From contig NZ_JAFKHE010000016.1 of NCBI RefSeq assembly GCF_017307495.1, positions 248,001 to 312,000 of the forward strand: 64,000 bases of DNA. Reading direction: 5' to 3'. Made by a program: the position numbers and the translations under genes. This DNA comes from Devosia sp. Lineage in GTDB: Bacteria > Pseudomonadota > Alphaproteobacteria > Rhizobiales > Devosiaceae. Below the pieces are notes generated by a model, which saw nothing but the letters and a program-made list of their open reading frames with translations, searched no databases and was not told where the DNA came from. Shown here piece by piece: positions 34,866-44,505 of this stretch (within the stretch, counting starts at the first letter, position 1; each line of letters opens with the position of its first letter).

Positions 34866-37001
34866 ATGCCCATCAAGTTCGATCACCACAAAGTCGAGCT
34901 CAACTGGGGCGGCCAGCCGCTCACCCTCGAGACCGGCAAGATCGCCCGCCAGGCCGACGGCGCCGTGCTCGCCACCCTCGGTGAGACCGTCGTCCTCGCC
35001 ACCGTCGTTTCGGCCAAGAAGCCGAAGCCGGGCCAGGACTTCTTCCCGCTGACCGTGAACTACCAGGAAAAGTACTTCGCCGCCGGCAAGATCCCGGGCG
35101 GCTACTTCAAGCGCGAAGGCCGCCCGACCGAAGCCGAGACGCTGACCTCGCGCCTGATCGACCGCCCGATCCGTCCGCTCTTCCCCGAGGGCTACAAGAA
35201 CGAGACGCAGGTCATCGTCACCGTCCTCCAGCACGACATGGAGAACAATCCCGACGTGCTGTCGATGGTCGCCGCCTCTGCCGCGCTGACCATCTCGGGC
35301 GTGCCGTTCATGGGCCCGATCGGCGCGGCCCGCGTCGGTTACGTTGACGGCGAATACGTCCTCAACCTCGCCGTCGACAAGCGCGCCGACAGCAAGCTCG
35401 ACCTCGTCATGGCCGGCACGCACGATGCGGTGCTGATGGTGGAATCGGAAGCCCAGGAGCTGTCCGAGGAAATCATGCTCGGCGCCGTGATGTTCGGCCA
35501 CGCCGCTTCGCAGAAGGTCATCGACGCGATCATCAAGCTCGCCGAGCTGGCCGCCAAGGAACCGCGCGACTTCACCCCGCCGGACTACTCGGCGCTTGAA
35601 AAGGACGTGCTGGCGATCGCCGAGGCCGACCTGCGCGCAGCCTACAAGATCACCGACAAGGCCCAGCGCTACGCCGCCGTCGATGCCGCCAATGCCAAGG
35701 TCAAGGAGCACTTTGCTGCCCAGATCGAAGCCGGCACCGTGTCGGCCGAGGACCTGGGCGAGGTCGTGCACAACCTGCAGGCCAAGATCGTCCGCTGGAA
35801 CATCCTCGACACCAAGACCCGCATCGACGGCCGCGACCTCACCACGGTCCGTCCGATCGTGGCGGAAGTCGGCGTGCTGCCGCGCACGCACGGCTCGGCC
35901 CTGTTCACCCGTGGCGAGACGCAGGCCCTCGTGGTCGCGACGCTCGGCACCGGCGACGACGAGCAGTTCGTCGACAGCCTCGAAGGCACCCAGAAGGTGA
36001 ACTTCATGCTGCACTACAACTTCCCGCCCTACTCGGTCGGTGAAGCTGGCCGCATGGGCTCGCCCGGTCGTCGCGAGATCGGCCACGGCAAGCTCGCCTG
36101 GCGCGCCATCAATCCGATCCGCCCCAAGGCGGAAGAGTTCCCCTACACCATCCGCGTCGTCTCCGAGATCACCGAATCGAACGGCTCGTCCTCGATGGCG
36201 ACCGTGTGCGGCACCTCGCTGGCGCTGATGGATGCGGGCGTGCCGATGAAGAAGCCGGTGGCCGGTATCGCCATGGGCCTCATCCTCGAAGGCGACCGCT
36301 ACGCCGTCCTGTCGGACATCCTGGGTGACGAAGATCACCTCGGCGACATGGACTTCAAGGTTGCGGGCACCGCCGACGGCGTCACCTCGCTGCAGATGGA
36401 CATCAAGATCGCCGGCATCACCGAGGAGATCATGAAGGTCGCGCTCGGCCAGGCCAAGGGCGGTCGCGAGCACATCCTGGGCGAGATGGCCAAGGCGCTC
36501 GACACCTCGCGCGCCAGCGTGGGCGAGTTCGCTCCGCGCATCGAGACCATCACCATCCCGACCGACAAGATCCGCGAAGTGATCGGCACCGGCGGCAAGG
36601 TGATCCGCGAGATCGTCGAGAAGACCGGCGCCAAGATCGACATCAACGACGACGGTACGGTGAAGGTGTCGTCCTCGGATGGCAAGGCGATCGACGCCGC
36701 CATCAAGTGGATCAAGGGCATCACCGATGAGCCGGAAGTCGGCGCCATCTACCAGGGCACCGTGGTCAAGACCGCTGATTTCGGCGCGTTCGTGAACTTC
36801 TTCGGCGCCAAGGACGGCCTCGTCCACATCAGCCAGCTCGCCGACCAGCGCGTGGCCAAGACCACCGACGTGGTCAAGGAAGGCGACAAGGTGTGGGTCA
36901 AGCTGCTCGGCTTCGACGATCGCGGCAAGGTCAAGCTGTCGATGAAGATCGTCGACCAGGAGACCGGCAAGGAACGCGCCAGGGAAGACGTTTCCGAGTA
37001 A
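34866..37001 (+). CDS. pnp: Polyribonucleotide nucleotidyltransferase (PNPase)
   Basis: Length 711 aa from the ATG at 34866 ([16 protein letters not shown]). Two RNase PH-like cores ([37 protein letters not shown] and [20 protein letters not shown]) joined by a helical linker, then KH ([20 protein letters not shown], about 570-590) and S1 ([20 protein letters not shown]) domains. Phosphorolytic 3'-5' RNA decay enzyme, core of the degradosome. A second ATG 15 bp upstream is possible. Confidence 0.97.
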   Translation: MPIKFDHHKVELNWGGQPLTLETGKIARQADGAVLATLGETVVLATVVSAKKPKPGQDFFPLTVNYQEKYFAAGKIPGGYFKREGRPTEAETLTSRLIDRPIRPLFPEGYKNETQVIVTVLQHDMENNPDVLSMVAASAALTISGVPFMGPIGAARVGYVDGEYVLNLAVDKRADSKLDLVMAGTHDAVLMVESEAQELSEEIMLGAVMFGHAASQKVIDAIIKLAELAAKEPRDFTPPDYSALEKDVLAIAEADLRAAYKITDKAQRYAAVDAANAKVKEHFAAQIEAGTVSAEDLGEVVHNLQAKIVRWNILDTKTRIDGRDLTTVRPIVAEVGVLPRTHGSALFTRGETQALVVATLGTGDDEQFVDSLEGTQKVNFMLHYNFPPYSVGEAGRMGSPGRREIGHGKLAWRAINPIRPKAEEFPYTIRVVSEITESNGSSSMATVCGTSLALMDAGVPMKKPVAGIAMGLILEGDRYAVLSDILGDEDHLGDMDFKVAGTADGVTSLQMDIKIAGITEEIMKVALGQAKGGREHILGEMAKALDTSRASVGEFAPRIETITIPTDKIREVIGTGGKVIREIVEKTGAKIDINDDGTVKVSSSDGKAIDAAIKWIKGITDEPEVGAIYQGTVVKTADFGAFVNFFGAKDGLVHISQLADQRVAKTTDVVKEGDKVWVKLLGFDDRGKVKLSMKIVDQETGKERAREDVSE

Positions 37002-37024
37002 GCGATCCGCCGATCAGGAACAGC

Positions 37025-37050
37025 AAGGCCCGGGAGCGATCCCGGGCCTT
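37025..37050 (+). terminator. Terminator between pnp and the MarR gene
   Basis: Eleven-base stem AAGGCCCGGGA / TCCCGGGCCTT with a 4-nt loop followed by TTGTCGTT. It sits 23 bp after the pnp stop; symmetrical enough to stop transcription of the convergent MarR gene too. Confidence 0.85.
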
Positions 37051-37076
37051 TGTCGTTCCCGGGGCCAGGAGGGGGG

Positions 37077-37517
37077 TCAGCGCCCCGGGGCCCAGTCGCC
37101 GAGGCCGAACAGGTCGATGGCGTCCTCGAGCGCCAGCTTCAGCCGGTCCAGGCGCGCCACGTCATGGTCGACCTCGCGCAGCCGGACAGGGCCGGCCGAC
37201 GGCACCTCGCGCACCAGCGCACTGCCCTTGTCGGTCAGCCCGACCAGGCGGGCGCGGCGATCGTTCGGGTCCGTCCGCACCGTAACGAGTTCCATCCGGC
37301 GCAACTCGTCGATTGACTGGCCGAGCGTCGCGGGATGCATCACCAGCGCCTTGCGCAACGCTGCGAGCGGCAGTTGCGGGCGTTCGGCACAGATGCGCAG
37401 TACCTGCAGCTGCAGGCCGGTGAGGCCGAAGCGCTTCTTCAGGTCCGCCTCGAAGGCCGCCATGGCGCGTTCGAGCCGCACCCAGGCGACGGTGGCGGAA
37501 AGCGCCTGCTGCTGCAT
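37077..37517 (-). CDS. MarR-family transcriptional regulator
   Basis: Length 146 aa from the ATG at 37515-37517. Winged-helix core: TGLQLQVLRICAERPQLPLA, HPATLGQSIDELRRMELVTV, RTDPNDRRARLVGLTDKGSA, the last being the wing with the conserved DxRx3 motif. Dimerisation helices at both ends. Divergent from pyrF across 117 bp. Ligand and targets unknown. The frame continues upstream antisense to pyrF and is ignored. Confidence 0.9.
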   Translation of the reverse strand: MQQQALSATVAWVRLERAMAAFEADLKKRFGLTGLQLQVLRICAERPQLPLAALRKALVMHPATLGQSIDELRRMELVTVRTDPNDRRARLVGLTDKGSALVREVPSAGPVRLREVDHDVARLDRLKLALEDAIDLFGLGDWAPGR

Positions 37518-37634
37518 CAAACCCAACCGAATCCGATTTCCTATGGCAGCATAGTGAGTGCTGCGATGGACCAGTACAAGACTTGACCATGGCCCGCGAC
37601 GCATGGCACTAGCCGGCAAATCCGGAGACATCTG

Positions 37635-38333
37635 ATGGCAGGAACGCTCATCGTGGCGCTCGATCTCGACACAAGAGACGAGGCCGAACGCCTGGTCGCG
37701 GAGCTCGGCGACACGGTCGATTTCTACAAGATCGGCTACCAGCTGTTCTATGGCGGCGACGGGCTCAACCTCGGCAAGGCCCTGCTCGCATCCGGCAAGC
37801 GCGTGTTCTTCGACCTGAAGATGCTCGATATCGACAACACGGTCGAAAAGGGCGTCGCCGCCATCGCCAGGACCGGCGCGACGATGGTCACCGTGCACGC
37901 CTATCCCAGGACGATGCGCGCGGCCGCCAAGGCGGCACAGGGCTCCAATCTCACCGTGCTCGGCGTCACCGTCCTGACCTCGATGGACGATGCCGACCTC
38001 GCCGAGGCCGGCTACGCGCGGGATGCGGCGGGGCTCGTGGCCCTGCGCGCCGAACAGGCCAGGGCCGCCGGCATCGGCGGCATCGTCTGCTCGCCCAACG
38101 AGGCGGAAATGGTGCGCGGCATCATCGGGTCATCGATGGCTGTGGTCACCCCCGGCATCCGTCCCGCCGGCGCGGCCCATGGCGACCAGAAGCGCGTCAC
38201 CGGACCGGCCGAGGCGCTGCGCGCCGGCGCCAGCCACCTCGTCGTTGGCCGTCCGATCACCGCCGCGGCCAGCCCGCGGGCAGCGGCACTCGACATCCTC
38301 GCCGAAATGGGCGGGGCGAAGCGGGTAGCTTAG
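37635..38333 (+). CDS. pyrF: Orotidine 5'-phosphate decarboxylase
   Basis: Length 232 aa. [35 protein letters not shown], and the catalytic stretch [19 protein letters not shown] with the Lys-Asp array; the phosphate loop is TPGIRPAG and the end is [12 protein letters not shown]. Last step of UMP synthesis. A family-B repeat begins immediately after the stop. Confidence 0.96.
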   Translation: MAGTLIVALDLDTRDEAERLVAELGDTVDFYKIGYQLFYGGDGLNLGKALLASGKRVFFDLKMLDIDNTVEKGVAAIARTGATMVTVHAYPRTMRAAAKAAQGSNLTVLGVTVLTSMDDADLAEAGYARDAAGLVALRAEQARAAGIGGIVCSPNEAEMVRGIIGSSMAVVTPGIRPAGAAHGDQKRVTGPAEALRAGASHLVVGRPITAAASPRAAALDILAEMGGAKRVA

Positions 38334-38334
38334 C

Positions 38335-38425
38335 TCCCCTCCCCCTTGAGGGGCTGGGGGTGGGAATCCATCGGCAATCGCGGCACCACCCCTCCCGCGA
38401 TCCCTCCCCTCAAGGGGGAGGGCGG
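38335..38425. repeat. Palindromic repeat family B, inverted pair
   Basis: CTCCCCTCCCCCTTGAGGGG on the left and CCCTCCCCTCAAGGGGGAGG on the right enclose a short spacer; the outer arms are inverted. Directly after pyrF. A half family-A arm (GATTCCCGCTTTCGCGGCAA) follows at 38431-38450. Confidence 0.8.
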
Positions 38426-38495
38426 CAGAGATTCCCGCTTTCGCGGCAATAACCCGGTGGGGTATAGGCCACATAGTAGTCGTCGGGAGCCGGGC

Positions 38496-39305
38496 ATGTC
38501 AGACCTGAAGGTAGCAGTCGCCGGAGCGGGCGGACGCATGGGCGGCGCCAATATCCGGGCCATCGCCGCGACGCCGGGCCTCGTGCTCCAGTCTGCCTTC
38601 GACCGCTCGGGCGCGCCGGTCATCGGCAGGGATGCGGGCGAACTGGCCGGCCTCGACGCACTGGGTGTCACGATCACCGACAATCTCGACACCGCCCTCG
38701 CCGGCGCCGAGGCCATCATCGATTTCACCGCCCCGGCCAATTCCGTCCTCCTGGCGCGGGAAGCGGCGCGGCGCGGACTCGTCCACATCGTCGGCACCAC
38801 CGGCTGCAGCGAGGCCGACGAGGCCGCCATCGCGCAGGCCGCGGCGGACGGCGCGCGCATCGTCAAGGCCGGCAATTTCTCGCTCGGCGTCAACCTGCTG
38901 CTGGGGCTCGTCAGGCAGGCGGCGGCGGCGCTGCCCGGCTTCGACATCGAAATCCTCGAGATGCACCACAACAAGAAGGTCGACGCCCCCTCGGGTACCG
39001 CGCTGATGCTGGGCGAAGCAGCCGCGCGCGGTCGCAACGTCGACCTCGGGACCCACTCGGTGCGCGTCCGCGACGGCCATACCGGCCCGCGCCAGGCCGG
39101 CACGATCGGCTTTGCCACGCTGCGCGGCGGCAATGTCATCGGCGAGCACAAGGTGATCCTCGCCGGCCCGTCCGAGCGGATCGAGCTCAACCACATCGCC
39201 GACAACCGCGCGCTGTTCGCCGAAGGCGCCGTGCGGGCCGCGCTCTGGGCCCGCGACCAGCGGCCCGGCCTCTATTCCATGGCCGACGTGCTCGGCTTCA
39301 ACTGA
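38496..39305 (+). CDS. dapB: 4-hydroxy-tetrahydrodipicolinate reductase
   Basis: Length 269 aa from the ATG at 38496. NAD(P)H-binding [19 protein letters not shown], then [22 protein letters not shown], and the catalytic/substrate motif [20 protein letters not shown]. Second committed step of diaminopimelate/lysine synthesis, needed for peptidoglycan. 11 bp before gpmA, so cotranscribed. Confidence 0.97.
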   Translation: MSDLKVAVAGAGGRMGGANIRAIAATPGLVLQSAFDRSGAPVIGRDAGELAGLDALGVTITDNLDTALAGAEAIIDFTAPANSVLLAREAARRGLVHIVGTTGCSEADEAAIAQAAADGARIVKAGNFSLGVNLLLGLVRQAAAALPGFDIEILEMHHNKKVDAPSGTALMLGEAAARGRNVDLGTHSVRVRDGHTGPRQAGTIGFATLRGGNVIGEHKVILAGPSERIELNHIADNRALFAEGAVRAALWARDQRPGLYSMADVLGFN

Positions 39306-39316
39306 AGGACATTTGG

Positions 39317-39931
39317 ATGACCGGTACGCTGATCCTCGTGCGCCATGGCGAGAGCGAGTGGAACCTGAAGAACCTGTTCACCGGCTGGCGCAACCCGGAC
39401 CTCACCGAGAAGGGGATCGGGGAGGCCAAGGCGACTGGCGAGCGGCTGAAGCAGGCCGGGCTGGTGCCGGACGTCTACTTCACCTCGGCATTGCGCCGGG
39501 CCCAGCACACGCTTGACCTGATCCTCGAGGTGCTCGGCATCACCGAGGTGACGATCACCCGCTCCAAACAGCTCAACGAGCGCGACTACGGCGACCTCGC
39601 CGGGCTCAACAAGGACGACGCGCGCCAGAAGTGGGGCGAGGAGCAGGTGCTGATCTGGCGCCGTTCCTTCGACGTCCCCCCGCCGGGCGGCGAAAGCCTC
39701 AAGGACACGGCGGCGCGCACGCTGCCCTATTTCGACAGGGAAATCCTGCCGCTACTCAAAGCCGGCAAGACGGTGCTGATCGCCGCCCACGGCAACTCGC
39801 TGCGCTCGATCGTCATGGCCATCGAAAACCTGACCCCCGAGCAGATCCTGAAGCGCGAACTCGCGACCGGTGAGCCGGTGGTCTACAAGATCGACGCGGA
39901 CGGGAAACTGGCGGGGACGGTGGCGGTCTGA
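39317..39931 (+). CDS. gpmA: 2,3-bisphosphoglycerate-dependent phosphoglycerate mutase
   Basis: Length 204 aa. The phospho-His motif [20 protein letters not shown] (His at residue 10), [32 protein letters not shown] and the second His in [13 protein letters not shown] are all present. Interconverts 2- and 3-phosphoglycerate in glycolysis. It is the short alphaproteobacterial form (about 205 aa). Follows dapB and is convergent with the ada-like gene across a family-B repeat. Confidence 0.95.
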   Translation: MTGTLILVRHGESEWNLKNLFTGWRNPDLTEKGIGEAKATGERLKQAGLVPDVYFTSALRRAQHTLDLILEVLGITEVTITRSKQLNERDYGDLAGLNKDDARQKWGEEQVLIWRRSFDVPPPGGESLKDTAARTLPYFDREILPLLKAGKTVLIAAHGNSLRSIVMAIENLTPEQILKRELATGEPVVYKIDADGKLAGTVAV

Positions 39932-39939
39932 CAGTGCCC

Positions 39940-40061
39940 CTCACCCCGGCGCTTCGCGCCACCCCTCTCCCTCAAGGGGAGAGGGGAAGAAACAGGGCAC
40001 AGCCTTCCCTCTCCCCTTGAGGGAGAGGGTGCCTCGCGCAGCGAGGCGGGTGAGGGGACGG
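39940..40061. repeat. Palindromic repeat family B, inverted pair
   Basis: Left arm CCTCACCCCGGCGCTTCGCG ... CTCTCCCTCAAGGGGAGAGG, right arm CCCTCTCCCCTTGAGGGAGA ... GGCGGGTGAGGGG. Arms are inverted and the unit lies between convergent gpmA and ada-like genes. Confidence 0.85.
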
Positions 40062-40925
40062 TCAGCCCCCCACCACCCCGCTCTCCCAGCCCAGGATGGC
40101 GCGCTTGCGCGGCACGCCCCAATGATAGCCGGTCAGCGCCCCGCTCGAGCCGACGACGCGGTGGCACGGCACGACGAAGCTGATCGGGTTCTTGCCCACC
40201 GCCGCGCCCACCGCCCGTGCGGCGGTCGGCCTGCCGATATGGTCGGCGACCTTCTGGTAGGTGGTGGCCGTGCCCACCGGGATCCGCAGCAGCGTCTGCC
40301 AGACCTTGATCTCGAAATCGGTGCCGATCAGCACGACGCGCACCGGCTCGTCCGCCTTCCACCGCGAGGGGTCGAAGACGCGCGCCGCCACCGGCGCCAC
40401 GGCGCGGTCGTCGCGGCGATAGCTGGCATTGGGCCAGCGCCTGGCGAGGTCGTCGAAGGCCGCCTCAACGCTCATCCCCTCGTCGGCAAAGCCGATGCCG
40501 GACAGGCCGTACTCGGTCATCGTCAGCACCGCCGTGCCGAACGGCGAAGGCGCGACGCCCCAGGTCATCTCCAGCCCCTCGCCGCGATTGCGATAGGCGC
40601 CGGGCGGCATGGCCTCGTGCGTCACGAACAGGTCATGCAGGCGCGAGGTGGAGGACAAGCCGACCGCGTAGGTCGTATCGAGCACGCTCTGGTTGTCGGC
40701 CAGCAGCTGCTTGGCGTGGTTCAGCGCGACGCATTGCGCAAAGCTCTTGGGCGAGAGCCCGCACCAGCGGCGGAACAGGTCGGTGAGCTGACGCTCGGTC
40801 AGCCCGAGGGCGCGGGCAAAGCGCGGCAGGTCGATCTCGTCGGGCAGGGTCTCGCTGAGATAGGCGATGGCCGCCTGCACCGTCTCATAGTCCGAATTGG
40901 CGATGATGGTTTCGTGCTTGCTCAT
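40062..40925 (-). CDS. AraC-type/6-O-methylguanine-DNA methyltransferase fusion (Ada-like)
   Basis: Length 287 aa from the ATG at 40923-40925. AraC-type DNA-binding helices at about 20-105 (GLTERQLTDLFRRWCGLSPK, AYAVGLSSTSRLHDLF-like region), then a methyltransferase domain with active-site cysteine in SFVVPCHRVVGSSGALTGYH near residue 257. The N-terminal zinc/methyl-phosphotriester domain of full Ada is absent, so it repairs O6-alkylguanine but probably lacks the classic Ada switch. A longer frame upstream crosses a repeat and is not used. Confidence 0.93.
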   Translation of the reverse strand: MSKHETIIANSDYETVQAAIAYLSETLPDEIDLPRFARALGLTERQLTDLFRRWCGLSPKSFAQCVALNHAKQLLADNQSVLDTTYAVGLSSTSRLHDLFVTHEAMPPGAYRNRGEGLEMTWGVAPSPFGTAVLTMTEYGLSGIGFADEGMSVEAAFDDLARRWPNASYRRDDRAVAPVAARVFDPSRWKADEPVRVVLIGTDFEIKVWQTLLRIPVGTATTYQKVADHIGRPTAARAVGAAVGKNPISFVVPCHRVVGSSGALTGYHWGVPRKRAILGWESGVVGG

Positions 40926-40978
40926 GGGGGCAGAATAGGCGCGCGGGGAAGCGGATGCGACCCGGATTTGACGGGATC

Positions 40979-41075
40979 CCCCCCTCCCCCTTGAGGGGAG
41001 GGGCTGGGGGTGGGGGTCCATCGATGATCACCCGACCACCCCCTCCCTCGATCCCTCCCCTCAAGGGGGAGGGAC
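40979..41075. repeat. Palindromic repeat family B, inverted pair
   Basis: CCCCCTCCCCCTTGAGGGGA on the left and TCCCTCCCCTCAAGGGGGAG on the right, with a spacer that includes TCCATCGATGATC. Very similar to the copy after pyrF. Upstream of the ada-like gene. Confidence 0.8.
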
Positions 41076-41101
41076 GCGACGGCGCTCGATCCTGCCACCG
41101 G

Positions 41102-41177
41102 GTCATTCCCGCGAAAGCGGGAACCTCTGTTTGCGGTGCCTGCCAAAGACAGGGATCCCCGCTTTCGCGGGGATGAC
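41102..41177. repeat. Palindromic repeat family A, inverted pair
   Basis: Left arm GTCATTCCCGCGAAAGCGGG then ACCTCTGTTTGCGG, right arm AGACAGGGATCCCCGCTTTC to GATGAC. Cleanest inverted pair of family A in the window; sits next to a family-B pair. Confidence 0.85.
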
Positions 41178-41198
41178 ACCGTGGACAGGGCCAGCGGC

Positions 41199-41687
41199 TC
41201 AGCCCCGCGAGCGCTTCAGCGCCGTGCCGAAGGCCTTGGCGAAGCTCGATTTCTCGTCCGGGTTGAGGAAGGCGCCCAGCTCCACGTCGCGGTCGCGGGT
41301 CCTCAGATGCAGCGCCGTGGTGCGCTCGTTGTAGTCGCGGTCGATCACCAGCTTGACGAAGAACGGGTTGAACCGCGTCAGCGTTTCCTTGCCGGTCCCA
41401 TCGACCTGCTTCAGCTCGAGCTGGTCGGGCCACAGCGTCACCTGCTCGTAGCGCCTGCCGTCGCGCTGGTGCGCGCTCAACGCCCACCAGATCAGCCCCA
41501 CGCCCAGGCCCATGAAGCCGACGATCGGCCAGGCCCCCATGGAAACGAAGGCGATGCCGGGAATGATGGTGAGCAGCATCGCGACAACGACAACGGCATG
41601 AAGGCCCCTCCGTCCCATCGAGCGATGGGGCGTGAGCTTTGCCGCAAAGAGCGGCCTCGCTTGCGTTTGGGTCGTCATCTTGGGCAT
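41199..41687 (-). CDS. DUF2244 membrane protein
   Basis: Length 162 aa. Two transmembrane helices at about residues 30-50 and 56-76 (AVVVVAMLLTIIPGIAFVSM, PIVGFMGLGVGLIWWALSAH), followed by a beta-rich cytoplasmic domain ending in SSFAKAFGTALKRSRG. Matches the DUF2244 proteins commonly next to nth in Hyphomicrobiales. Start ATG at 41687 (MPKMTTQ) or 41678. Divergent from nth by 29 bp. Function unknown. Confidence 0.88.
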   Translation of the reverse strand: MPKMTTQTQARPLFAAKLTPHRSMGRRGLHAVVVVAMLLTIIPGIAFVSMGAWPIVGFMGLGVGLIWWALSAHQRDGRRYEQVTLWPDQLELKQVDGTGKETLTRFNPFFVKLVIDRDYNERTTALHLRTRDRDVELGAFLNPDEKSSFAKAFGTALKRSRG

Positions 41688-41716
41688 CACTATAAGCCTG
41701 GAATCAGGACGACGGA

Positions 41717-42388
41717 ATGGCACAGAAAAAAGTGAAGTCACTGCCGAAGGCAGATGTCGAGGCCATTTTCGGCGCTTTTGCGGCAAGCAACCCCGAGCCC
41801 CGGGGCGAACTCGACTATGTCAACCCGTTCACCCTGCTGGTGGCGGTGGTGCTCTCGGCCCAGGCCACCGACGCCGGCGTCAACAAGGCGACGAAGACGC
41901 TGTTCCAGCTCGCCGATACGCCCGAAAAGATGGTGGCGCTGGGGGCCGCCGGGATCGAGGAGCGAATCAAGACGATCGGCCTGTTCCGCACCAAGGCCAG
42001 GAATGTCTTCGCCCTCAGCCAGCAGCTGGTCGAGCGGTTCGGCTCCGAGGTGCCGGCAGACCGCGAGGCGCTCGAGAGCCTGCCGGGCGTCGGGCGGAAG
42101 ACCGCCAACGTCGTTCTCAACATCGCCTTCCGCCAGCCGACCATCGCGGTCGATACGCACCTGTTCCGTGTCGCCAACCGCACCGGCCTCGCACCGGGCA
42201 AGACCCCGCTCGAAGTCGAAACCGGGCTCTTGAAGGTCGTGCCAGACCAATACCTGCTGCACGCCCACCACTGGCTGATCCTGCACGGTCGCTACATCTG
42301 CAAGGCGCGCAAGCCGGAGTGCTGGCGCTGCATCATCGCGCCATGGTGCCGGTTCGAGCCGAAGACCCCGCCGCCGAAGGGGGCGTGA
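41717..42388 (+). CDS. nth: Endonuclease III
   Basis: Length 223 aa. Helix-hairpin-helix with catalytic Lys in SLPGVGRKTANVVLNIA (about 118-134), catalytic Asp in AVDTHLFRVANR, and the 4Fe-4S cluster motif C-x6-C-x2-C-x5-C in ICKARKPECWRCIIAPWC near the end. Removes oxidised pyrimidines and nicks abasic sites in base excision repair. Start MAQKKVKSLPKADVEAIF. Confidence 0.97.
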   Translation: MAQKKVKSLPKADVEAIFGAFAASNPEPRGELDYVNPFTLLVAVVLSAQATDAGVNKATKTLFQLADTPEKMVALGAAGIEERIKTIGLFRTKARNVFALSQQLVERFGSEVPADREALESLPGVGRKTANVVLNIAFRQPTIAVDTHLFRVANRTGLAPGKTPLEVETGLLKVVPDQYLLHAHHWLILHGRYICKARKPECWRCIIAPWCRFEPKTPPPKGA

Positions 42389-42481
42389 GCGGCGGCGCGA
42401 CGCCTCAATCCGTTGCGCGCGGCGCAATTCTCCTCTAAGTCCGGCGCCGGCTCGTTTCTCCCCAGCAGACAAGGATTGCCG

Positions 42482-43483
42482 ATGGCCGAGGCCAGGTTCG
42501 ACGTGTTGACCATCGGCAATGCCATCGTCGACGTCATCGCCCCCATCGAGCCGGGCTTTCTCGAGTGCGAGGGGCTGTCCGAGGGCATCATGCACCTCGT
42601 CGATGCCGAGCGCAGCGAATACCTCTACCAGCGCATGCCGGCCGACAAGCGCCAGATCTCGGGCGGCAGCTCGGCCAATACGGCGGCCGGCGTCGCTTCG
42701 CTGGGCGGGCGCGCCGCCTTCGTCGGCAAGGTCGCGGCGGACCCGCTGGGCGATGTGTTCGCGGACGACCTCAAGCGCATCGGCGTCCACTACGGGGTGT
42801 CCCGCCTCGTCGACGGGCCGGCGACGGCGCGCTCGATGATCCTGCTCTCGCCCGACGGCGAGCGCACCATGAACACCTACCTCGGCGCCTGCCACCAACT
42901 GACCCCCGCCGACATCCGGGAAGACGAGATCGGCGCCGCCACGGTCACCTACATGGAAGGCTTCCTGTGGGACCCGACCGAGGCCAAGAAGGCCTTCGTC
43001 ACCGCGGCCCACTATGCCCACAAGCATGAGAAGGCGGCATCGTTCACGCTCTCGGACCCGTTCTGCGTGCACCGCTACCGCGACGAGTTCCTCGACCTCA
43101 TCCGCTCGAAGACCATGGACATCGTGTTCGGCAATATCGAGGAGCTGAAGGCGCTCTACCAGACCGACTTCCACGGGGCGGTGCAGGCGATTGCCCAGGA
43201 TGCCGAACTCGCCGCCATCACCATGGGCGCGCAGGGCGCGATGGCCATCGCCAATGGGGAGATCATCACGGTGCCGGCCTATGCCGTGCCCGAGGTGGTC
43301 GACGTCACCGGCGCCGGCGACCTGTTCGCGTCGGGCTTCCTGCTCGCCCTCGCCCGCGAACGCGACCTCCGCACCGCGCTGCAGGCCGGGTGCCTTGCCG
43401 CCAGCGAAGTGATCTCGCATATCGGCGCCCGCCCGGTGGCGGACCTGCAGGCCATGGCAGCGGGGCATGGGATCGGGGTCTGA
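42482..43483 (+). CDS. PfkB-family sugar kinase, probable adenosine kinase
   Basis: Length 333 aa from the ATG at 42482. TIGNAIVDVIAPIEPGFLEC at the start, GGSSANTAAGVASLGGRAAF (PfkB signature 1 region), YMEGFLWDPTEAKKA, and signature 2 VVDVTGAGDLFASGFLLALA with the catalytic Asp. Fits the alphaproteobacterial adenosine-kinase type; ribokinase or fructokinase is less likely. Convergent with coaA across a repeat. Confidence 0.9.
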   Translation: MAEARFDVLTIGNAIVDVIAPIEPGFLECEGLSEGIMHLVDAERSEYLYQRMPADKRQISGGSSANTAAGVASLGGRAAFVGKVAADPLGDVFADDLKRIGVHYGVSRLVDGPATARSMILLSPDGERTMNTYLGACHQLTPADIREDEIGAATVTYMEGFLWDPTEAKKAFVTAAHYAHKHEKAASFTLSDPFCVHRYRDEFLDLIRSKTMDIVFGNIEELKALYQTDFHGAVQAIAQDAELAAITMGAQGAMAIANGEIITVPAYAVPEVVDVTGAGDLFASGFLLALARERDLRTALQAGCLAASEVISHIGARPVADLQAMAAGHGIGV

Positions 43484-43512
43484 GGGCTCGGCTGCGCCGG
43501 CGGCGCCACAAC

Positions 43513-43552
43513 GTCCCCTCTCCCCTCCGGGGAGAGGGTTAGGGTGAGGGGT
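43513..43552. repeat. Palindromic repeat family B, single unit
   Basis: CCCCTCTCCCCTCCGGGGAG followed by AGGGTTAGGGTGAGGGG. Between convergent kinase and coaA genes, where it may serve as a bidirectional terminator. Confidence 0.75.
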
Positions 43553-43563
43553 GGCCAAGCGCG

Positions 43564-44505
43564 CTACACCTTCCTGAGCGCCACCCGCTCGATGGTGTGG
43601 CTCGGCCCCTTGGTCAGCACCAGGTCGGCGCGGCTTCGGGTCGGCTGGATGTTGTCGCGCAGGTTGGGCAGGTTGATCTCGGTCCAGGCCCACCTGCCGA
43701 ACTTCTCGGCTTCCTCGCTGCTCATCTGGGTGAAGCGGTGGAAGAAGCTCTTGGGATCGGCGAAGGCGGTCTGGCGCAGGCGCCGGAAGCGCTCCATGAA
43801 CCAGTCGGTCAGGTCCTTCTCGTCGGCATCGATGAAGATCGAGAAATCGAGGAAGTCCGAGGCGAACAGGATCGGCCGGCCGGATCTGGGCAGTTCGCCC
43901 GGCTGCAGGATGTTAAGCCCCTCGACGATCAGGATGTCCGGCCGGTCGATGGTCACGTACTGGCCCGGCACGATGTCGTAGACGAGGTGCGAGTAGACCG
44001 GCACCTTCACGTCGCGCTTGCCCGACTTGATGTCGGAGAGGAAGCGGATCAGCCCCGCCCGGTCGTAGCTCTCGGGAAAGCCCTTGCGCTCGGCGAGCTT
44101 GAGCTCCTCGAGTCTCGCGTTCGAGAACAGGAAGCCGTCGGTGGTGACGAGGTCGACCTTGGGCGAGTTCGGCCAGCGACTGAGCAACGCGCGCAGGATG
44201 CGCGAGGTGGTCGACTTGCCCACCGCCACGGAACCGGCGACCCCGATGATGTAGGGCACCTTGCGGTCGTCGGCGCCGAGAAAGCGGGTCGAGGCGCGGT
44301 GCAGCTCCTGCGTCGCCTCGACATAGAGCGAGATCAGGCGGCTCAGCGGCAGGTAGATCTGCTCCGCCTCGGCGAAGGAGATCGGGTCGGTCAGGGCGCG
44401 CAGCCGCTCGATGTCGGCCGGCTCGAGCGTCATCGGCTCGTCGGCGCGAAAACGGCTCCACTCCGCCTTGGTGAAATAGTGGTAGGGCTCGAGCTGCTCG
44501 GCCAT
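43564..44505 (-). CDS. coaA: Pantothenate kinase, type I
   Basis: Length 313 aa from the ATG (a GTG three bases earlier is also possible). P-loop IIGVAGSVAVGKSTTSRIL near residue 95, LVTTDGFLFSNARLEELKL, GFPESYDRAGLIRFLSDIKS, and LIVEGLNILQ. First step of coenzyme A synthesis. Last gene of the his operon here: its start overlaps the hisE stop (TGATG or GTGA). Confidence 0.96.
   Translation of the reverse strand: MAEQLEPYHYFTKAEWSRFRADEPMTLEPADIERLRALTDPISFAEAEQIYLPLSRLISLYVEATQELHRASTRFLGADDRKVPYIIGVAGSVAVGKSTTSRILRALLSRWPNSPKVDLVTTDGFLFSNARLEELKLAERKGFPESYDRAGLIRFLSDIKSGKRDVKVPVYSHLVYDIVPGQYVTIDRPDILIVEGLNILQPGELPRSGRPILFASDFLDFSIFIDADEKDLTDWFMERFRRLRQTAFADPKSFFHRFTQMSSEEAEKFGRWAWTEINLPNLRDNIQPTRSRADLVLTKGPSHTIERVALRKV

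Noticed and set aside
34818..36827. Minus-strand 669-codon frame opposite pnp
   Set aside because: Shadow of the strongly biased pnp coding sequence; no recognisable protein. The same applies to long antisense frames opposite truB, the HWE kinase and the adenosine kinase.
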